From positions 1 through 15,692 of the forward strand of contig JAUMYE010000014.1 in the NCBI GenBank assembly GCA_030528815.1: a stretch of DNA of 15,692 nt, in the 5' to 3' direction. Position numbers and translations under genes: made by a program. This document shows, piece by piece, positions 1 to 5,978 of this stretch. Source of the stretch: Candidatus Saccharimonadota bacterium (GTDB taxonomy: Bacteria > Patescibacteriota > Saccharimonadia > Saccharimonadales > Saccharimonadaceae). Within the stretch, counting starts at the first letter, position 1, and the number at the start of each line of letters is the position of its first letter. Below the pieces are notes generated by a model that saw nothing but the letters and a program-made list of their open reading frames with translations, searched no databases and was not told where the DNA came from.

Positions 1-121
1 TTGAATTCTTCTTGAGAACTAGCGGTGTGCCAATTAGTGCGGCAGAAAGCGAAATCAAAACGCCGACAACTAGCGCCCTAATCATAAAGTCATAAGAAAA
101 CATCTCAATCAAGCTATTCAT
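1..121 (-). CDS. znuB: Metal ABC transporter permease, N-terminal fragment (ZnuB/MntB-like)
   Basis: This is the first 40 codons of a gene that runs off the left edge of the window. It starts at the ATG on complement 119-121. The readable protein begins MNSLIEMFSYDFMIRALVVG and continues into a hydrophobic stretch (about residues 15-34) ending in a TPLVLKKNS segment. That matches the N-terminal start of ABC-3 family metal permeases, where a short amphipathic leader precedes the first membrane helix. The ATG lies 8 bases inside the end of the upstream ATPase gene, with an AAAGGTG ribosome-binding site just before it, so translation is probably coupled. With the neighbouring binding protein and ATPase it would form the membrane channel of a zinc or manganese importer. 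The name rests mostly on operon position, because only a short piece is visible. Confidence 0.75.
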   Translation of the reverse strand, partial: MNSLIEMFSYDFMIRALVVGVLISLSAALIGTPLVLKKNS

Positions 122-785
122 GGTGCACCTTTCTGACGTATTCTTCGGTCGTGCCAAAGAAGTAATCCTTGTCGTGAAGCGACAAAATCTTAGTGCCAAT
201 CAAGTTGCCGTGGTCGAGATCGTGAGTAATCATGACAACCGTAATGCCCTGTTCTTCGTTTAGCTTCTGGACAATCTCGTAAAGCTCGATCTTGGACTTC
301 TTATCTAGGTTGTTAGATGGTTCATCGAGAATTAGAACCTTGTCGGTCGCCATCAGGGCGCGGGCTAGCAGGACTTTTTGGCGCTGACCGCCAGATAATT
401 CGGCGAAGCAACGCTTTTCTAGCTTCTCAATGCCGAGTAGTTTCAAGGTTTTTAGAGCGCGTTCCTTTGTTTCTTTGGAGTAGAAGAATGGATTCTTGTT
501 TAGTGCACCAGACAAAACAATCTCAAAAACTGAGGCAGGGAAATTTGGATCGACGGTCGTCTCTTGTGGCATGTAGCCAATCTGGTTTCGGTTGATATTA
601 AACTGGATTTTGCCAGACATTAGCGGAAGTAGTCCAAGGATACCGCGAATCAAAGTAGTCTTGCCAGAGCCGTTTGGACCAACGACGCAGATAAAATCTT
701 TATCCTGAACATCAAAACTCAGGCCATCAATAATGGTGGTATTGCCGTAGCCAATCTTAACTTTTTTAAGCGATATTAAGCTCAT
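114..785 (-). CDS. znuC: Metal ABC transporter ATP-binding protein (ZnuC-like)
   Basis: This 223-residue ABC ATPase would power import of zinc or manganese. It shows Walker A GPNGSGKT (36-43), the Q-loop glutamine in YMPQE (74), the signature LSGGQ (130-134), Walker B LILDEP (151-156) and the H-loop histidine in ITHDL (188). The length is normal for a ZnuC/MntB-type cytoplasmic subunit. The ATG at 785 overlaps the TAA of the upstream binding-protein gene by one base, and GGAGG stands about 10 bases upstream. Its own end overlaps the permease start. Family membership is certain. The metal (Zn or Mn) cannot be read from this subunit and is inferred from the Fur-type regulator and the binding protein next door. 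Confidence 0.93.
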   Translation of the reverse strand: MSLISLKKVKIGYGNTTIIDGLSFDVQDKDFICVVGPNGSGKTTLIRGILGLLPLMSGKIQFNINRNQIGYMPQETTVDPNFPASVFEIVLSGALNKNPFFYSKETKERALKTLKLLGIEKLEKRCFAELSGGQRQKVLLARALMATDKVLILDEPSNNLDKKSKIELYEIVQKLNEEQGITVVMITHDLDHGNLIGTKILSLHDKDYFFGTTEEYVRKVHHE

Positions 786-1720
786 TAGTTTAGCGCCTCC
801 CTAATTGCTTCGAGATTGCTCTCCATGATATCGGCATAAGTTTTGCCGTTACTAAAATCTTCTGCCGAGATAGTGTGCGCAGAATTGAAAGTTAGATATT
901 TAACTCCTGCCTCTCTTGCGATAGTTCTTGCAATGGCATCGCTACTCATTTCGATTTTTAAAACGACTGGGATTTTCTCGCTCTTTACCTTGTCTACGAG
1001 GAAGGCGATGGTTTGGTTGCTAGCTTCGGTTTGGTCAGAACAACCTGGGAAAGCAGCATAATAGTCTAGGTCGTAATCTTCGACAAAATAGCGCAAAGGA
1101 AAGCGGTCGCCAAAGACGAGAGTCTTGCGCTTGGCTCCAGAAATAATCTCCTGAAAACGAGTATCGATATCGGCGAGCCTTTGGTTGTAGTTTTTGGTAT
1201 TTTGCTCGAAGTAGGCTTTGTTTTCTGGGGAGATTTCGCTAAGAGTGTCTGTGAGATTATTAATTATCTTCTGGGCATTTCTTAGGCTCGTCCAGATATG
1301 TTCGTCGTATTCTGCTTCTTCGGATTCTTCTTCGTCGCCCTCCATGCCTTCGACGGCTTCTTCTTCGACTAGCTCGACCGCGTTCATCATCTTGAAAACT
1401 TTTACATTACCGATCAAGTCATCTTCGATCCACTCGTCAGATTCGCCACCATTATAAATAACAAGGTCGCTATTCTTGATATCTATAATGTCGCTTGGGC
1501 TCGGCTCGTAATTATGGAGCTCGGCGCCAGGTTTAATAAGCATCTTAATGTCTGCTTTGTCTCCTGCGACGGCACGCGCAAAATCATAAGCTGGGAAATT
1601 TGTTGTAACGATAGAAATCTTGTCGCCATGTTTGCGACTATTGCCAAGCATTAAAATTGCGCCAACCCCAACAAACAAAGTGACAAAGAGTAGGATAAGG
1701 ATTTTTAGATTCTTCTTCAT
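785..1720 (-). CDS. znuA: Metal ABC transporter substrate-binding protein (ZnuA/AdcA-like), membrane-anchored
   Basis: This 311-residue protein captures metal outside the membrane for the ABC importer. An N-terminal basic start and hydrophobic helix (about 5-26) form a signal or anchor. No cysteine lipobox follows, so it is probably tethered by the uncleaved helix. Likely ligands are His69 in ELHNYEPSP and His141 in DEHIW. The loop before His141 (about 118-140) is rich in Glu/Asp instead of the usual histidines. Where many ZnuA proteins have a third ligand histidine, this one has GDRFPLRYF (204-212) followed by AAFPGCS (222-228), a pattern I associate with Firmicute homologues. I chose the ATG at 1720, which overlaps the fur stop as ATGA and has GGGGA upstream, over an in-frame TTG at 1735. 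The start is fairly sure; the metal is not. Confidence 0.9.
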   Translation of the reverse strand: MKKNLKILILLFVTLFVGVGAILMLGNSRKHGDKISIVTTNFPAYDFARAVAGDKADIKMLIKPGAELHNYEPSPSDIIDIKNSDLVIYNGGESDEWIEDDLIGNVKVFKMMNAVELVEEEAVEGMEGDEEESEEAEYDEHIWTSLRNAQKIINNLTDTLSEISPENKAYFEQNTKNYNQRLADIDTRFQEIISGAKRKTLVFGDRFPLRYFVEDYDLDYYAAFPGCSDQTEASNQTIAFLVDKVKSEKIPVVLKIEMSSDAIARTIAREAGVKYLTFNSAHTISAEDFSNGKTYADIMESNLEAIREALN

Positions 1721-2100
1721 TTGCAATCCCCACAAAAGCCATTGATAATAATATGTGTATCTGTTGGAAAGAAATGATGCTCGCCCGAAATGTGCGCCAT
1801 TAATCCCTTAACTTCTTCGCAGTCAATATGTGTAAGCTTGCCGCATTTTTCGCACTTCAAATAGAAATGGTCGGCCTCGTCGCAAGGCGTAACATATTGA
1901 TACCTGGCAGAATTATTCTCCTTAGAAACGCGAAGAATTGTGCCTTCATTCTCGAGAGTTTCGATAAAGCGGTAAATTGTCGTAAGTCCAATTTCATGAT
2001 CGAGCTCTTCGTAAATATCTTTGGCGGCAAAATCCGCAGCCTGCTTCTTGATAGCGGCTAAGACTTTTTGCCTTGGTTTGGTATTGTATGTCTCGCTCAT
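1717..2100 (-). CDS. Fur-family metal-dependent transcriptional regulator (Zur-like)
   Basis: This 127-residue protein is a Fur-family repressor that probably controls the znu genes it heads. A winged-helix domain fills the first half, with a recognition helix around LTTIYRFIETLENEG (39-53). Two structural-zinc CxxC motifs follow, C83/C86 and C123/C126, and regulatory-site histidines include H78, H91 and H116. I start it at the ATG at 2100, because SETYNTKPRQ is a normal Fur N-terminus. An in-frame TTG at 2154 would put the operator inside the gene and add 18 unlikely residues. No good ribosome-binding site precedes either start. The four-base ATGA overlap with the binding-protein gene, and a perfect palindrome next to its start, favour a Zur or similar metal sensor. 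The exact metal is inferred. Confidence 0.88.
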   Translation of the reverse strand: MSETYNTKPRQKVLAAIKKQAADFAAKDIYEELDHEIGLTTIYRFIETLENEGTILRVSKENNSARYQYVTPCDEADHFYLKCEKCGKLTHIDCEEVKGLMAHISGEHHFFPTDTHIIINGFCGDCK

Positions 2101-2123
2101 AAATTGAAAATGATTTTCAATTT
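2101..2123. promoter_or_regulatory. Fur/Zur-type operator, perfect 11-1-11 palindrome
   Basis: The half-site AAATTGAAAAT, a single G, then its exact inverted copy span 23 bases. The core TGAAAAT-N-ATTTTCA has the 7-1-7 layout known for Fur-family boxes in Firmicutes. It sits directly against the regulator ATG and between the divergent regulator and nucleotide-pyrophosphatase promoters. Autoregulation of the fur-znu operon is the natural reading. The site ends about 30 bases upstream of the rightward gene's -10 box, so control of that gene is also possible. Confidence 0.75.
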
Positions 2124-2152
2124 CTAGTTTAAAGCAGGCCAAACAAAAATGC

Positions 2153-2160
2153 AATATAAT
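2153..2160. promoter_or_regulatory. Back-to-back -10 boxes of the divergent fur and Ham1-like genes
   Basis: A perfect TATAAT lies at 2155-2160 on the plus strand, about 20 bases before the rightward gene, with AAAGGA (2168-2173) as its ribosome-binding site. On the minus strand TATATT (2158 to 2153), with TTGAAA at 2179-2174 and a short 15-base spacer, could serve fur. Its leader would then contain the palindromic operator. The rightward -10 box is convincing; the leftward promoter is weak. Confidence 0.5.
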
Positions 2161-2180
2161 AAAACTGAAAGGATTTCAAA

Positions 2181-2825
2181 ATGAGACAGATTTTACTTGC
2201 TACTACTAACCCGGGAAAAGTTATGACCTTCAAAAAGATTCTGGCTAAACTTGGCTATGAAGGTTTATCCTTTGCGGATCTTGGGATTAAGCTTGACGAG
2301 CCAGACGAAACGAAACTTACGGCCGATGAAATCGCAGCCGAGAAGGCGCTAGGATACGCGAAACAATACAAAGATTTGCCAGTGCTTGCGCGCGATGATA
2401 CAAACGACCTAATTGGCGTTGCAGAAGAAGACGACCCAAAGAATCATAACAAAGCCTTTGTAGTTGCCAGGAAAGGCAAATATACTGACGAGCTTGGCGC
2501 CGAAACTTTTGCCGAAGTTGCCCACAAATATGGTGGCGAAGTTGCCTGTAGATTTAACTGGGGCTATGGTCTAGCTTGGCATGATGGCGACGAAATTAAG
2601 GTTGTAAATACGCTTGTCTCGACCAACCCAGAAGACATTAAAGTCGTAGACAAAATCTCTCCAAAACGCGTCCCGGGCTTTTGTTTCTCGCCTGTTATGC
2701 AGGTTAATATCAATGGTGTCTGGAAATACGATTCGGAGCTCGACGACGAGGATAGCTGGATTGCCTACTGGAACTTGCAGGCGGAAGGCATCAAAAAGCT
2801 TCTCGATCAGCTTCCAGAATTTTAG
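2181..2825 (+). CDS. Ham1/RdgB-like non-canonical purine NTP pyrophosphatase, divergent
   Basis: This 214-residue protein resembles the ITPase/RdgB family, which hydrolyses dITP, ITP and XTP to monophosphates and so keeps deaminated purines out of DNA and RNA. The N-terminal ATTNPGK motif (7-13) and the LPVLARDDT segment (66-74) correspond to the family's T/SxNxxK and LPVLADDSG signatures. The second is altered: an extra Arg precedes the Asp pair and TND replaces SG. The usual glycine-rich YGYDPvF motif is reduced to PGFCFSPV. It is therefore a divergent member whose substrate may differ. It starts after a clear AAAGGA site. Its last four bases overlap the end of queH, which is read from the other strand, with no terminator between them. 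Confidence 0.72.
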   Translation: MRQILLATTNPGKVMTFKKILAKLGYEGLSFADLGIKLDEPDETKLTADEIAAEKALGYAKQYKDLPVLARDDTNDLIGVAEEDDPKNHNKAFVVARKGKYTDELGAETFAEVAHKYGGEVACRFNWGYGLAWHDGDEIKVVNTLVSTNPEDIKVVDKISPKRVPGFCFSPVMQVNINGVWKYDSELDDEDSWIAYWNLQAEGIKKLLDQLPEF

Positions 2826-3505
2826 CCTATAATTTCTTCGCCGAAGGCTTCATTTACTGCGCCTTTTACGATTCCTGGCACAATAATTCCGTCAACTTTG
2901 CATTCTTCGATAATCTTGCGCACGTTTGCATTGGTAGGTGAAATGCCTTGCTTTTTCATCTTGCGACCGATTTCGCGCCCAATACCAGATTCCTCTTCTG
3001 AGAAAACGCAGCCACAATATTTTTGCATATAAAGCCCAGCGGCGCGCGCTTCGTCCTGGCCCTCTTGCCAGCCTTTGCGGAAATCTCGGTATAGAAACTC
3101 AACACCATATTCTTCGGCATATTTGTCCATGAGCTCGGCAATAAAATCGTGCTTTTGGTAGATACTGTAAAGTAAGGTGGTAGAAATCGTATCGTAGCCG
3201 TTCTGCTTGGCGTATTCAAAAACCTGGCGCAAGCGCTTTGGATAGCAGTATTCTTGGCAACGAGTCGTAATCTTGTCTACAACATTCTTGCAAAACTCAT
3301 CTAACCCGTAAGCGTCCTCGAGAATAAGCTTGACGTCTTTTCGTTTGGCGTAATCTACGAGACAATCGCGGCGGGCCTTATATTCGGCATAAGGGTGGAT
3401 ATTTGGGTTGTACCAATACAGGGTCGGCTCAATATTCTCCTCGCGTAGAGACTTAATGCAATAAACGCTGCATGGCGCACAACAGGTGTGAAGTAAAAGT
3501 TTCAT
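2822..3505 (-). CDS. queH: Epoxyqueuosine reductase QueH
   Basis: QueH carries out the last step of queuosine synthesis, reducing epoxyqueuosine in tRNA anticodons, and is the unrelated alternative to QueG. The 227-residue protein has the family's cysteine pattern: HTCCAPC near the start (C8, C9, C12), RCQEYCYPKR (C83, C87) and YCGC (C164, C166). These cysteines bind an iron-sulfur cluster and a second metal in characterised members. No other queuosine gene is in the window, so the organism may salvage the precursor or carry the rest elsewhere. No ribosome-binding site precedes the ATG. Instead an extended -10 box ends seven bases upstream, which suggests a leaderless mRNA. Confidence 0.93.
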   Translation of the reverse strand: MKLLLHTCCAPCSVYCIKSLREENIEPTLYWYNPNIHPYAEYKARRDCLVDYAKRKDVKLILEDAYGLDEFCKNVVDKITTRCQEYCYPKRLRQVFEYAKQNGYDTISTTLLYSIYQKHDFIAELMDKYAEEYGVEFLYRDFRKGWQEGQDEARAAGLYMQKYCGCVFSEEESGIGREIGRKMKKQGISPTNANVRKIIEECKVDGIIVPGIVKGAVNEAFGEEIIG

Positions 3506-3512
3506 TAAGGGT

Positions 3513-3521
3513 ATTATAGCA
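3513..3521 (-). promoter_or_regulatory. Extended -10 promoter of queH, apparently leaderless
   Basis: On the minus strand the sequence TGCTATAAT is followed by seven bases and then the queH ATG (3505). Transcription would begin at or next to the start codon, and no Shine-Dalgarno sequence is visible. The box lies immediately after the T-run of the preceding gene's terminator. Confidence 0.65.
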
Positions 3522-3551
3522 AAAAATACCCCCGGCCAGATGGTCGGGGGT
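3521..3551 (-). terminator. Intrinsic terminator of the GlcG-like gene
   Basis: A ten-pair stem (3528-3537 with 3542-3551, one G-U pair) closes a four-base loop. On the minus strand it is followed by A and then six T residues. It lies 15 bases past the stop of the GlcG-like gene and separates it from queH. Confidence 0.88.
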
Positions 3552-3565
3552 GGGTGCGCGAGCTA

Positions 3566-4216
3566 TTAGCTTTCGGCCTTATCGTCCTCGGTGCATGCGG
3601 AGATGTCGTCCGGCAGCTCCTCCTCTTCCTCCTCCTCGGAGGCGAGGAAGTTGGGGAGCATCCAGCCATTGTCGTGCTCGAATGCGATAATCTCGCGGAT
3701 TGCAGAGAGTGCGGCCCAAGCGGCCTTCTCGTCCTCATCCTGAGTACCGCCACTTACAGCGACATAAACGGTCATAGCTTCAGTACCAGCGTAGATGCAG
3801 GGGCCACCAGTGTTGTAACCGATGGGGAATGCGATGGCGCCCTTCCAGTTGATGCGTCCGTTTCCGACATACTCCTCGGGGAGTGCGCCGGACGTGAGCT
3901 CCTTGCGGTTGCGAACATGGAAGTGGTCAGCCTCTGCGAGCGCCTTTGCGCGCTTTGCGGCTGCGATCTTCATTGCGACTACGCCTGCGCAGTCGCCGAC
4001 TTCCTTGTCGTCCTTGCGGTAGATAGTATCTCTGCCACCCCAAGAAACAGGCTCTGTGATGGTGATGTCAGCGTTAGTGCCGAGCCAGTTGCGAGCGACG
4101 CCACTGCAAGGAGAGAAGCAAACAGCAACAGCTCCCTGAGTGATGCCGATCTTTGCGGCCTGACACTTTACGCTAGTGATGACCTTTTCTGCGAATCCGA
4201 TAACTGAAATGTGCAT
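3566..4216 (-). CDS. Possible GlcG/HbpS-like (DUF336) protein, GC-rich
   Basis: This is a 216-residue protein I only tentatively assign. The stretch DCAGVVAMKIAAAKRAKALAE (75-95), then GAIAFPIGY and VYVAVSGGTQDEDEKAAWAAL (150-170), resembles the GlcG/HbpS fold, where a run of small residues is followed by a V/I-SGG-x-x-x-D-D/E motif. Some members of that family bind haem or cobalamin. The C-terminus holds a seven-Glu run (about 194-200) and ends very acidic. There is no signal peptide. I chose the ATG at 4216 because GGAGG sits nine bases upstream and a strong promoter lies at 4275-4303; the open frame extends upstream to 4333, but that part overlaps the promoter. The coding sequence is visibly richer in G and C than its neighbours (38 of 60 bases in 3601-3660), which hints at recent transfer. 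It is monocistronic. Confidence 0.6.
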   Translation of the reverse strand: MHISVIGFAEKVITSVKCQAAKIGITQGAVAVCFSPCSGVARNWLGTNADITITEPVSWGGRDTIYRKDDKEVGDCAGVVAMKIAAAKRAKALAEADHFHVRNRKELTSGALPEEYVGNGRINWKGAIAFPIGYNTGGPCIYAGTEAMTVYVAVSGGTQDEDEKAAWAALSAIREIIAFEHDNGWMLPNFLASEEEEEEELPDDISACTEDDKAES

Positions 4217-4274
4217 ATCTCTATACCTCCGAGATAGAATTTTGCTCCCCGCAAAATGAGGAGACAATGTGTAT

Positions 4275-4303
4275 ATTATAGCACAAATTAGCATAAACGT
4301 CAA
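4275..4303 (-). promoter_or_regulatory. Strong sigma-70-type promoter of the GlcG-like gene
   Basis: On the minus strand TTGACG (4303-4298) and TATAAT (4280-4275) are separated by exactly 17 bases, and a TGC precedes the -10 box. The leader of about 50 bases carries a clear GGAGG site before the ATG at 4216. This is the best consensus promoter in the window. Confidence 0.85.
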
Positions 4304-4390
4304 TATGTTCGCTAGATTTTTGGATTTTTGCAACAGATTTGATATCCAAAGAAGAAACGGGGGTTATTCAGTAGATTATTCAAAAGGAGC

Positions 4391-4418
4391 GCCCAGTAAT
4401 GGGCACTTTTCTCTTTCT
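4391..4418 (+). terminator. Hairpin with a T-rich tail on the plus strand, purpose unknown
   Basis: GCCCA and TGGGC pair around a GTAA loop (4391-4404), followed by ACTTTTCTCTTTC. This resembles a weak rightward terminator, yet no rightward gene precedes it. A direct repeat TTATTCA (4364-4370 and 4376-4382) lies just before it. It may end a small RNA, or be incidental. Confidence 0.35.
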
Positions 4419-4432
4419 TAAAAAAAATATAC

Positions 4433-4463
4433 AAAAAATCTCCCCAAATTGAGGAGATTTTTT
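4433..4463 (-). terminator. Bidirectional-looking intrinsic terminator after bL31
   Basis: AAAAAATCTCC (4433-4443) pairs with GGAGATTTTTT (4453-4463) around a nine-base loop. It lies seven bases beyond the stop of the L31 gene. Because the stem is flanked by A and T runs it could work in both directions, but its position suits L31. Confidence 0.88.
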
Positions 4464-4470
4464 AATAAAC

Positions 4471-4800
4471 CTATTTGTCGGCTTTTGCTGCCTTCTTTTC
4501 GGCTTCCTTCTTCGCTTTGGTGACCTTGTTACCGAGGGTAGAACGAAGAGCTGCTGCCTTCTGTGCGCGAGCCTTGAAGCGGTCGACGCGACCTTCGGTA
4601 TCGATGATCTTTTCCTCGCCAGTGAAGAATGGGTGAGATGCGCTCGAAATCTGAATCTTTACGAGCGGATATTCTTTGCCATCCGTCCACTTGGTTGTCT
4701 CTTCCGACTTAGCGGTCGAGCGCGTTAGGAAAGAAAACTTTGCCTGTTCATCGGCAAAGACTACAAAACGATAGTCTTTTGGTTGGATTGCTTCTTTCAT
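4471..4800 (-). CDS. rpmE2: 50S ribosomal protein bL31, type B (zinc-free form)
   Basis: This 109-residue protein belongs to the large ribosomal subunit. It has the L31 core: a DYRFVVFADEQ segment, FLTRSTA, DGKEYPLVKIQISSASHPFFTG (about 40-61) and GRVDRFKAR (about 70-78). It contains no cysteine at all, so it is the C-minus, zinc-independent type B. A lysine/alanine-rich tail of about 30 residues extends beyond the normal core. A TATAAT lies 11 bases before the ATG and AAGGTG lies between them, so the ribosome-binding site may be partly lost if that promoter is used. No Fur/Zur-type palindrome is visible upstream, although type B L31 is Zur-controlled in several bacteria. Confidence 0.92.
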   Translation of the reverse strand: MKEAIQPKDYRFVVFADEQAKFSFLTRSTAKSEETTKWTDGKEYPLVKIQISSASHPFFTGEEKIIDTEGRVDRFKARAQKAAALRSTLGNKVTKAKKEAEKKAAKADK

Positions 4801-4811
4801 AATTGCACCTT

Positions 4812-4817
4812 ATTATA
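4812..4817 (-). promoter_or_regulatory. -10 box of the bL31 gene
   Basis: TATAAT on the minus strand ends 11 bases before the ATG. A poor -35 element (TTTACT, 17 bases further upstream) is possible. The predicted leader would be only about five bases. Confidence 0.45.
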
Positions 4818-4855
4818 TCAGATTTCTCAAACAGAGTAAAGCCCCTGATAGGAGA

Positions 4856-5212
4856 CTATTTCCAATCGTCGGTTGGGAAGAATTTTCTGGAGATTTCTTC
4901 GAGCTTTTGGCAGCCGTTTTCGAGCAAATAATAGTGGCGAACGTACAAAACTTCGGTAACGGTTAGGGCTAGCGCGATGAATCCAAGGCAATAGTTCAAG
5001 ATTGGGCTACCGTTTACAAAAATCGCGCAGTATAGGAAAGCTAGGAAGAACAAAATCATGTAAAATGCGAAAGCTAGTGTGACGTAAAGATGAATCTGGC
5101 GTTCGTGCTGAAAATGCTGGAGCATGGTCAGGTGGTATTCGCGCTTATCTTTCGTTGGCTTCTTTGCTAATTCTTCGGCTTCATCAATATAAGCCTTGAG
5201 CTTCTTATCCAT
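4856..5212 (-). CDS. Small membrane protein with two transmembrane helices, function unknown
   Basis: This is a 118-residue protein with a charged cytoplasmic N-terminus (about 1-38), two hydrophobic segments (about 39-64 and 70-90) and a charged C-terminus, so both ends are probably on the same side of the membrane. The motif HFQHERQIHLYVTLAF before the first helix, and RHYYLLENGCQKLEE after the second, recall a family of uncharacterised small membrane proteins I associate with Clostridia. I know no function for it. I start it at the ATG at 5212 rather than further upstream, because an extended -10 box ends six bases before it and the terminator of the previous gene lies in between. There is no Shine-Dalgarno sequence, so the mRNA is probably leaderless. 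Confidence 0.75.
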   Translation of the reverse strand: MDKKLKAYIDEAEELAKKPTKDKREYHLTMLQHFQHERQIHLYVTLAFAFYMILFFLAFLYCAIFVNGSPILNYCLGFIALALTVTEVLYVRHYYLLENGCQKLEEISRKFFPTDDWK

Positions 5213-5218
5213 AAGCAA

Positions 5219-5227
5219 ATTATAGCA
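5219..5227 (-). promoter_or_regulatory. Extended -10 promoter of the small membrane protein, apparently leaderless
   Basis: TGCTATAAT on the minus strand is followed by six bases and the ATG at 5212. The same arrangement, with the same nine bases, precedes queH. Confidence 0.65.
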
Positions 5228-5232
5228 TGCAG

Positions 5233-5257
5233 AAAAAAGCCCGTCATGACGGCGGGC
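5233..5257 (-). terminator. Intrinsic terminator of the 122-residue gene
   Basis: GCCCG and CGGGC (5239-5243 and 5253-5257) form a stem, with an alternative CCGTCATGACGG pairing inside, followed on the minus strand by six T residues. It begins 14 bases past the stop of the gene at 5271. Confidence 0.82.
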
Positions 5258-5270
5258 GAAACGATATATA

Positions 5271-5639
5271 TCAGAGATTGGGAATATCTGCGAGCTCCGT
5301 AAAGAAGCCTTCATTGTGGGCGCGGATGTAGAGATCGAAGAGCTTTTCGTCTGTCGCTCTGATCTCTTCAGAAATTCTTCCTACGGCTTTGCGGATACTG
5401 TCGAAGTTGCATCTCGAGCGCGCAAATACGATGGCGATTTTGTCTTTGCCAGTTGCGAATTCTTTGCAAGTGAGCACGGCGCCGGGACGGATTCGTACTC
5501 CGCAAGCTTCGAAGATATCCTGGTATTCCAGTCCCAAATTATCGATAACGTCGATATAGGCGAAAGAGTTGCCTCTAAGGAGCTGGTCGAGTTTGCTTAT
5601 GCCGAAAATATGAATTGTCGGCTCGAATGACTTGGACAT
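5271..5639 (-). CDS. Hypothetical protein, 122 residues
   Basis: I do not recognise this protein. It is soluble by sequence, of mixed composition with alternating hydrophobic and charged segments, and carries three cysteines (C46, C58 and C77). No signal peptide or membrane helix is visible. It is a real gene by its signals: a GGAGG ribosome-binding site seven bases before the ATG, an intrinsic terminator right after the stop, and possible promoter elements TTGACA (5721-5716) and TGAAAT (5698-5693) spaced by 17 bases on the minus strand. It is transcribed alone. Because it is divergent from the MccF-like gene, the repeat array between them could regulate either one. Confidence 0.7.
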   Translation of the reverse strand: MSKSFEPTIHIFGISKLDQLLRGNSFAYIDVIDNLGLEYQDIFEACGVRIRPGAVLTCKEFATGKDKIAIVFARSRCNFDSIRKAVGRISEEIRATDEKLFDLYIRAHNEGFFTELADIPNL

Positions 5640-5978
5640 AGATATTGCCTCCTTCTCGAAAAAGACTTAGGATATGAAACCCTACTACTTAGATTTCAAC
5701 ATAAAATAACAGATGTGTCAATATTGGTATGCCGGCCCTGTATCTTTTGCCGTATAGCTATTTACTTGCAAAATCCGCAAGTAATGTCAGATGAGCCTAT
5801 AACGCTCAGGTGTAATTACTTGCAAAAATCGCAAGTAAATCTATATAGTCAAAAAAGAAAAATCCTCGCCGAAAACCGATAGCATGCTAGAATGAAAATA
5901 ACGGGTTGTTTAGACTAGCGTTCTATACAAAACTGCCAAATTATGGCATAATAGAAAAATCTTTTTTGAGAAATCGCC
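5640..5978. other. 339-base intergenic region holding three evenly spaced inverted repeats
   Basis: No open frame longer than about a dozen codons is visible here. The region carries a probable leftward promoter near 5693-5721, three dyads at 5762-5838 (listed separately), a CTATATAG palindrome (5841-5848), a GCCGGC palindrome (5731-5736), and a possible extended -10 box TGGCATAAT (5944-5952) for the peptidase, which leaves it a leader of about 20 bases without a strong ribosome-binding site. Confidence 0.8.
5762..5838. repeat. Array of three inverted repeats, centres 27 bp apart
   Basis: The first (5762-5784) and third (5816-5838) units are TTACTTGC-N7-GCAAGTAA, identical in both arms, with spacers AAAATCC and AAAAATC. 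Midway between them (5792-5808) is a different dyad, TGAGC-N7-GCTCA. All three have seven-base spacers, and their centres (5773, 5800, 5827) are exactly 27 bases apart. They may be operators for a dimeric regulator, or hairpins in a leader or small RNA. No regulator other than the Fur protein lies in the window. Confidence 0.85.

Noticed and set aside
2193..2200. A further TTACTTGC half-site at the start of the Ham1-like gene
   Set aside because: It is a single arm inside coding sequence without its inverted partner, so it is probably chance.
3554..4207. A 217-codon open frame on the plus strand opposite the GlcG-like gene
   Set aside because: It has no ribosome-binding site or promoter and lies wholly antisense to a gene with a strong promoter, GGAGG site and terminator. 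The high GC of the region keeps the opposite frames open.
4217..4333. A 39-residue hydrophobic N-terminal extension of the GlcG-like gene that looks like a signal peptide
   Set aside because: It overlaps the consensus promoter (4275-4303) and the GGAGG site serves the ATG at 4216, so the segment is untranslated.
4801..4855. Possible Zur control of the zinc-free bL31 gene, as in some other bacteria
   Set aside because: No copy of the TGAAAAT-N-ATTTTCA palindrome or any similar dyad is present upstream.
5762..5838. CRISPR-like array
   Set aside because: There are only two identical units, each an inverted repeat with almost the same spacer, a different dyad lies between them, and no cas gene is nearby.
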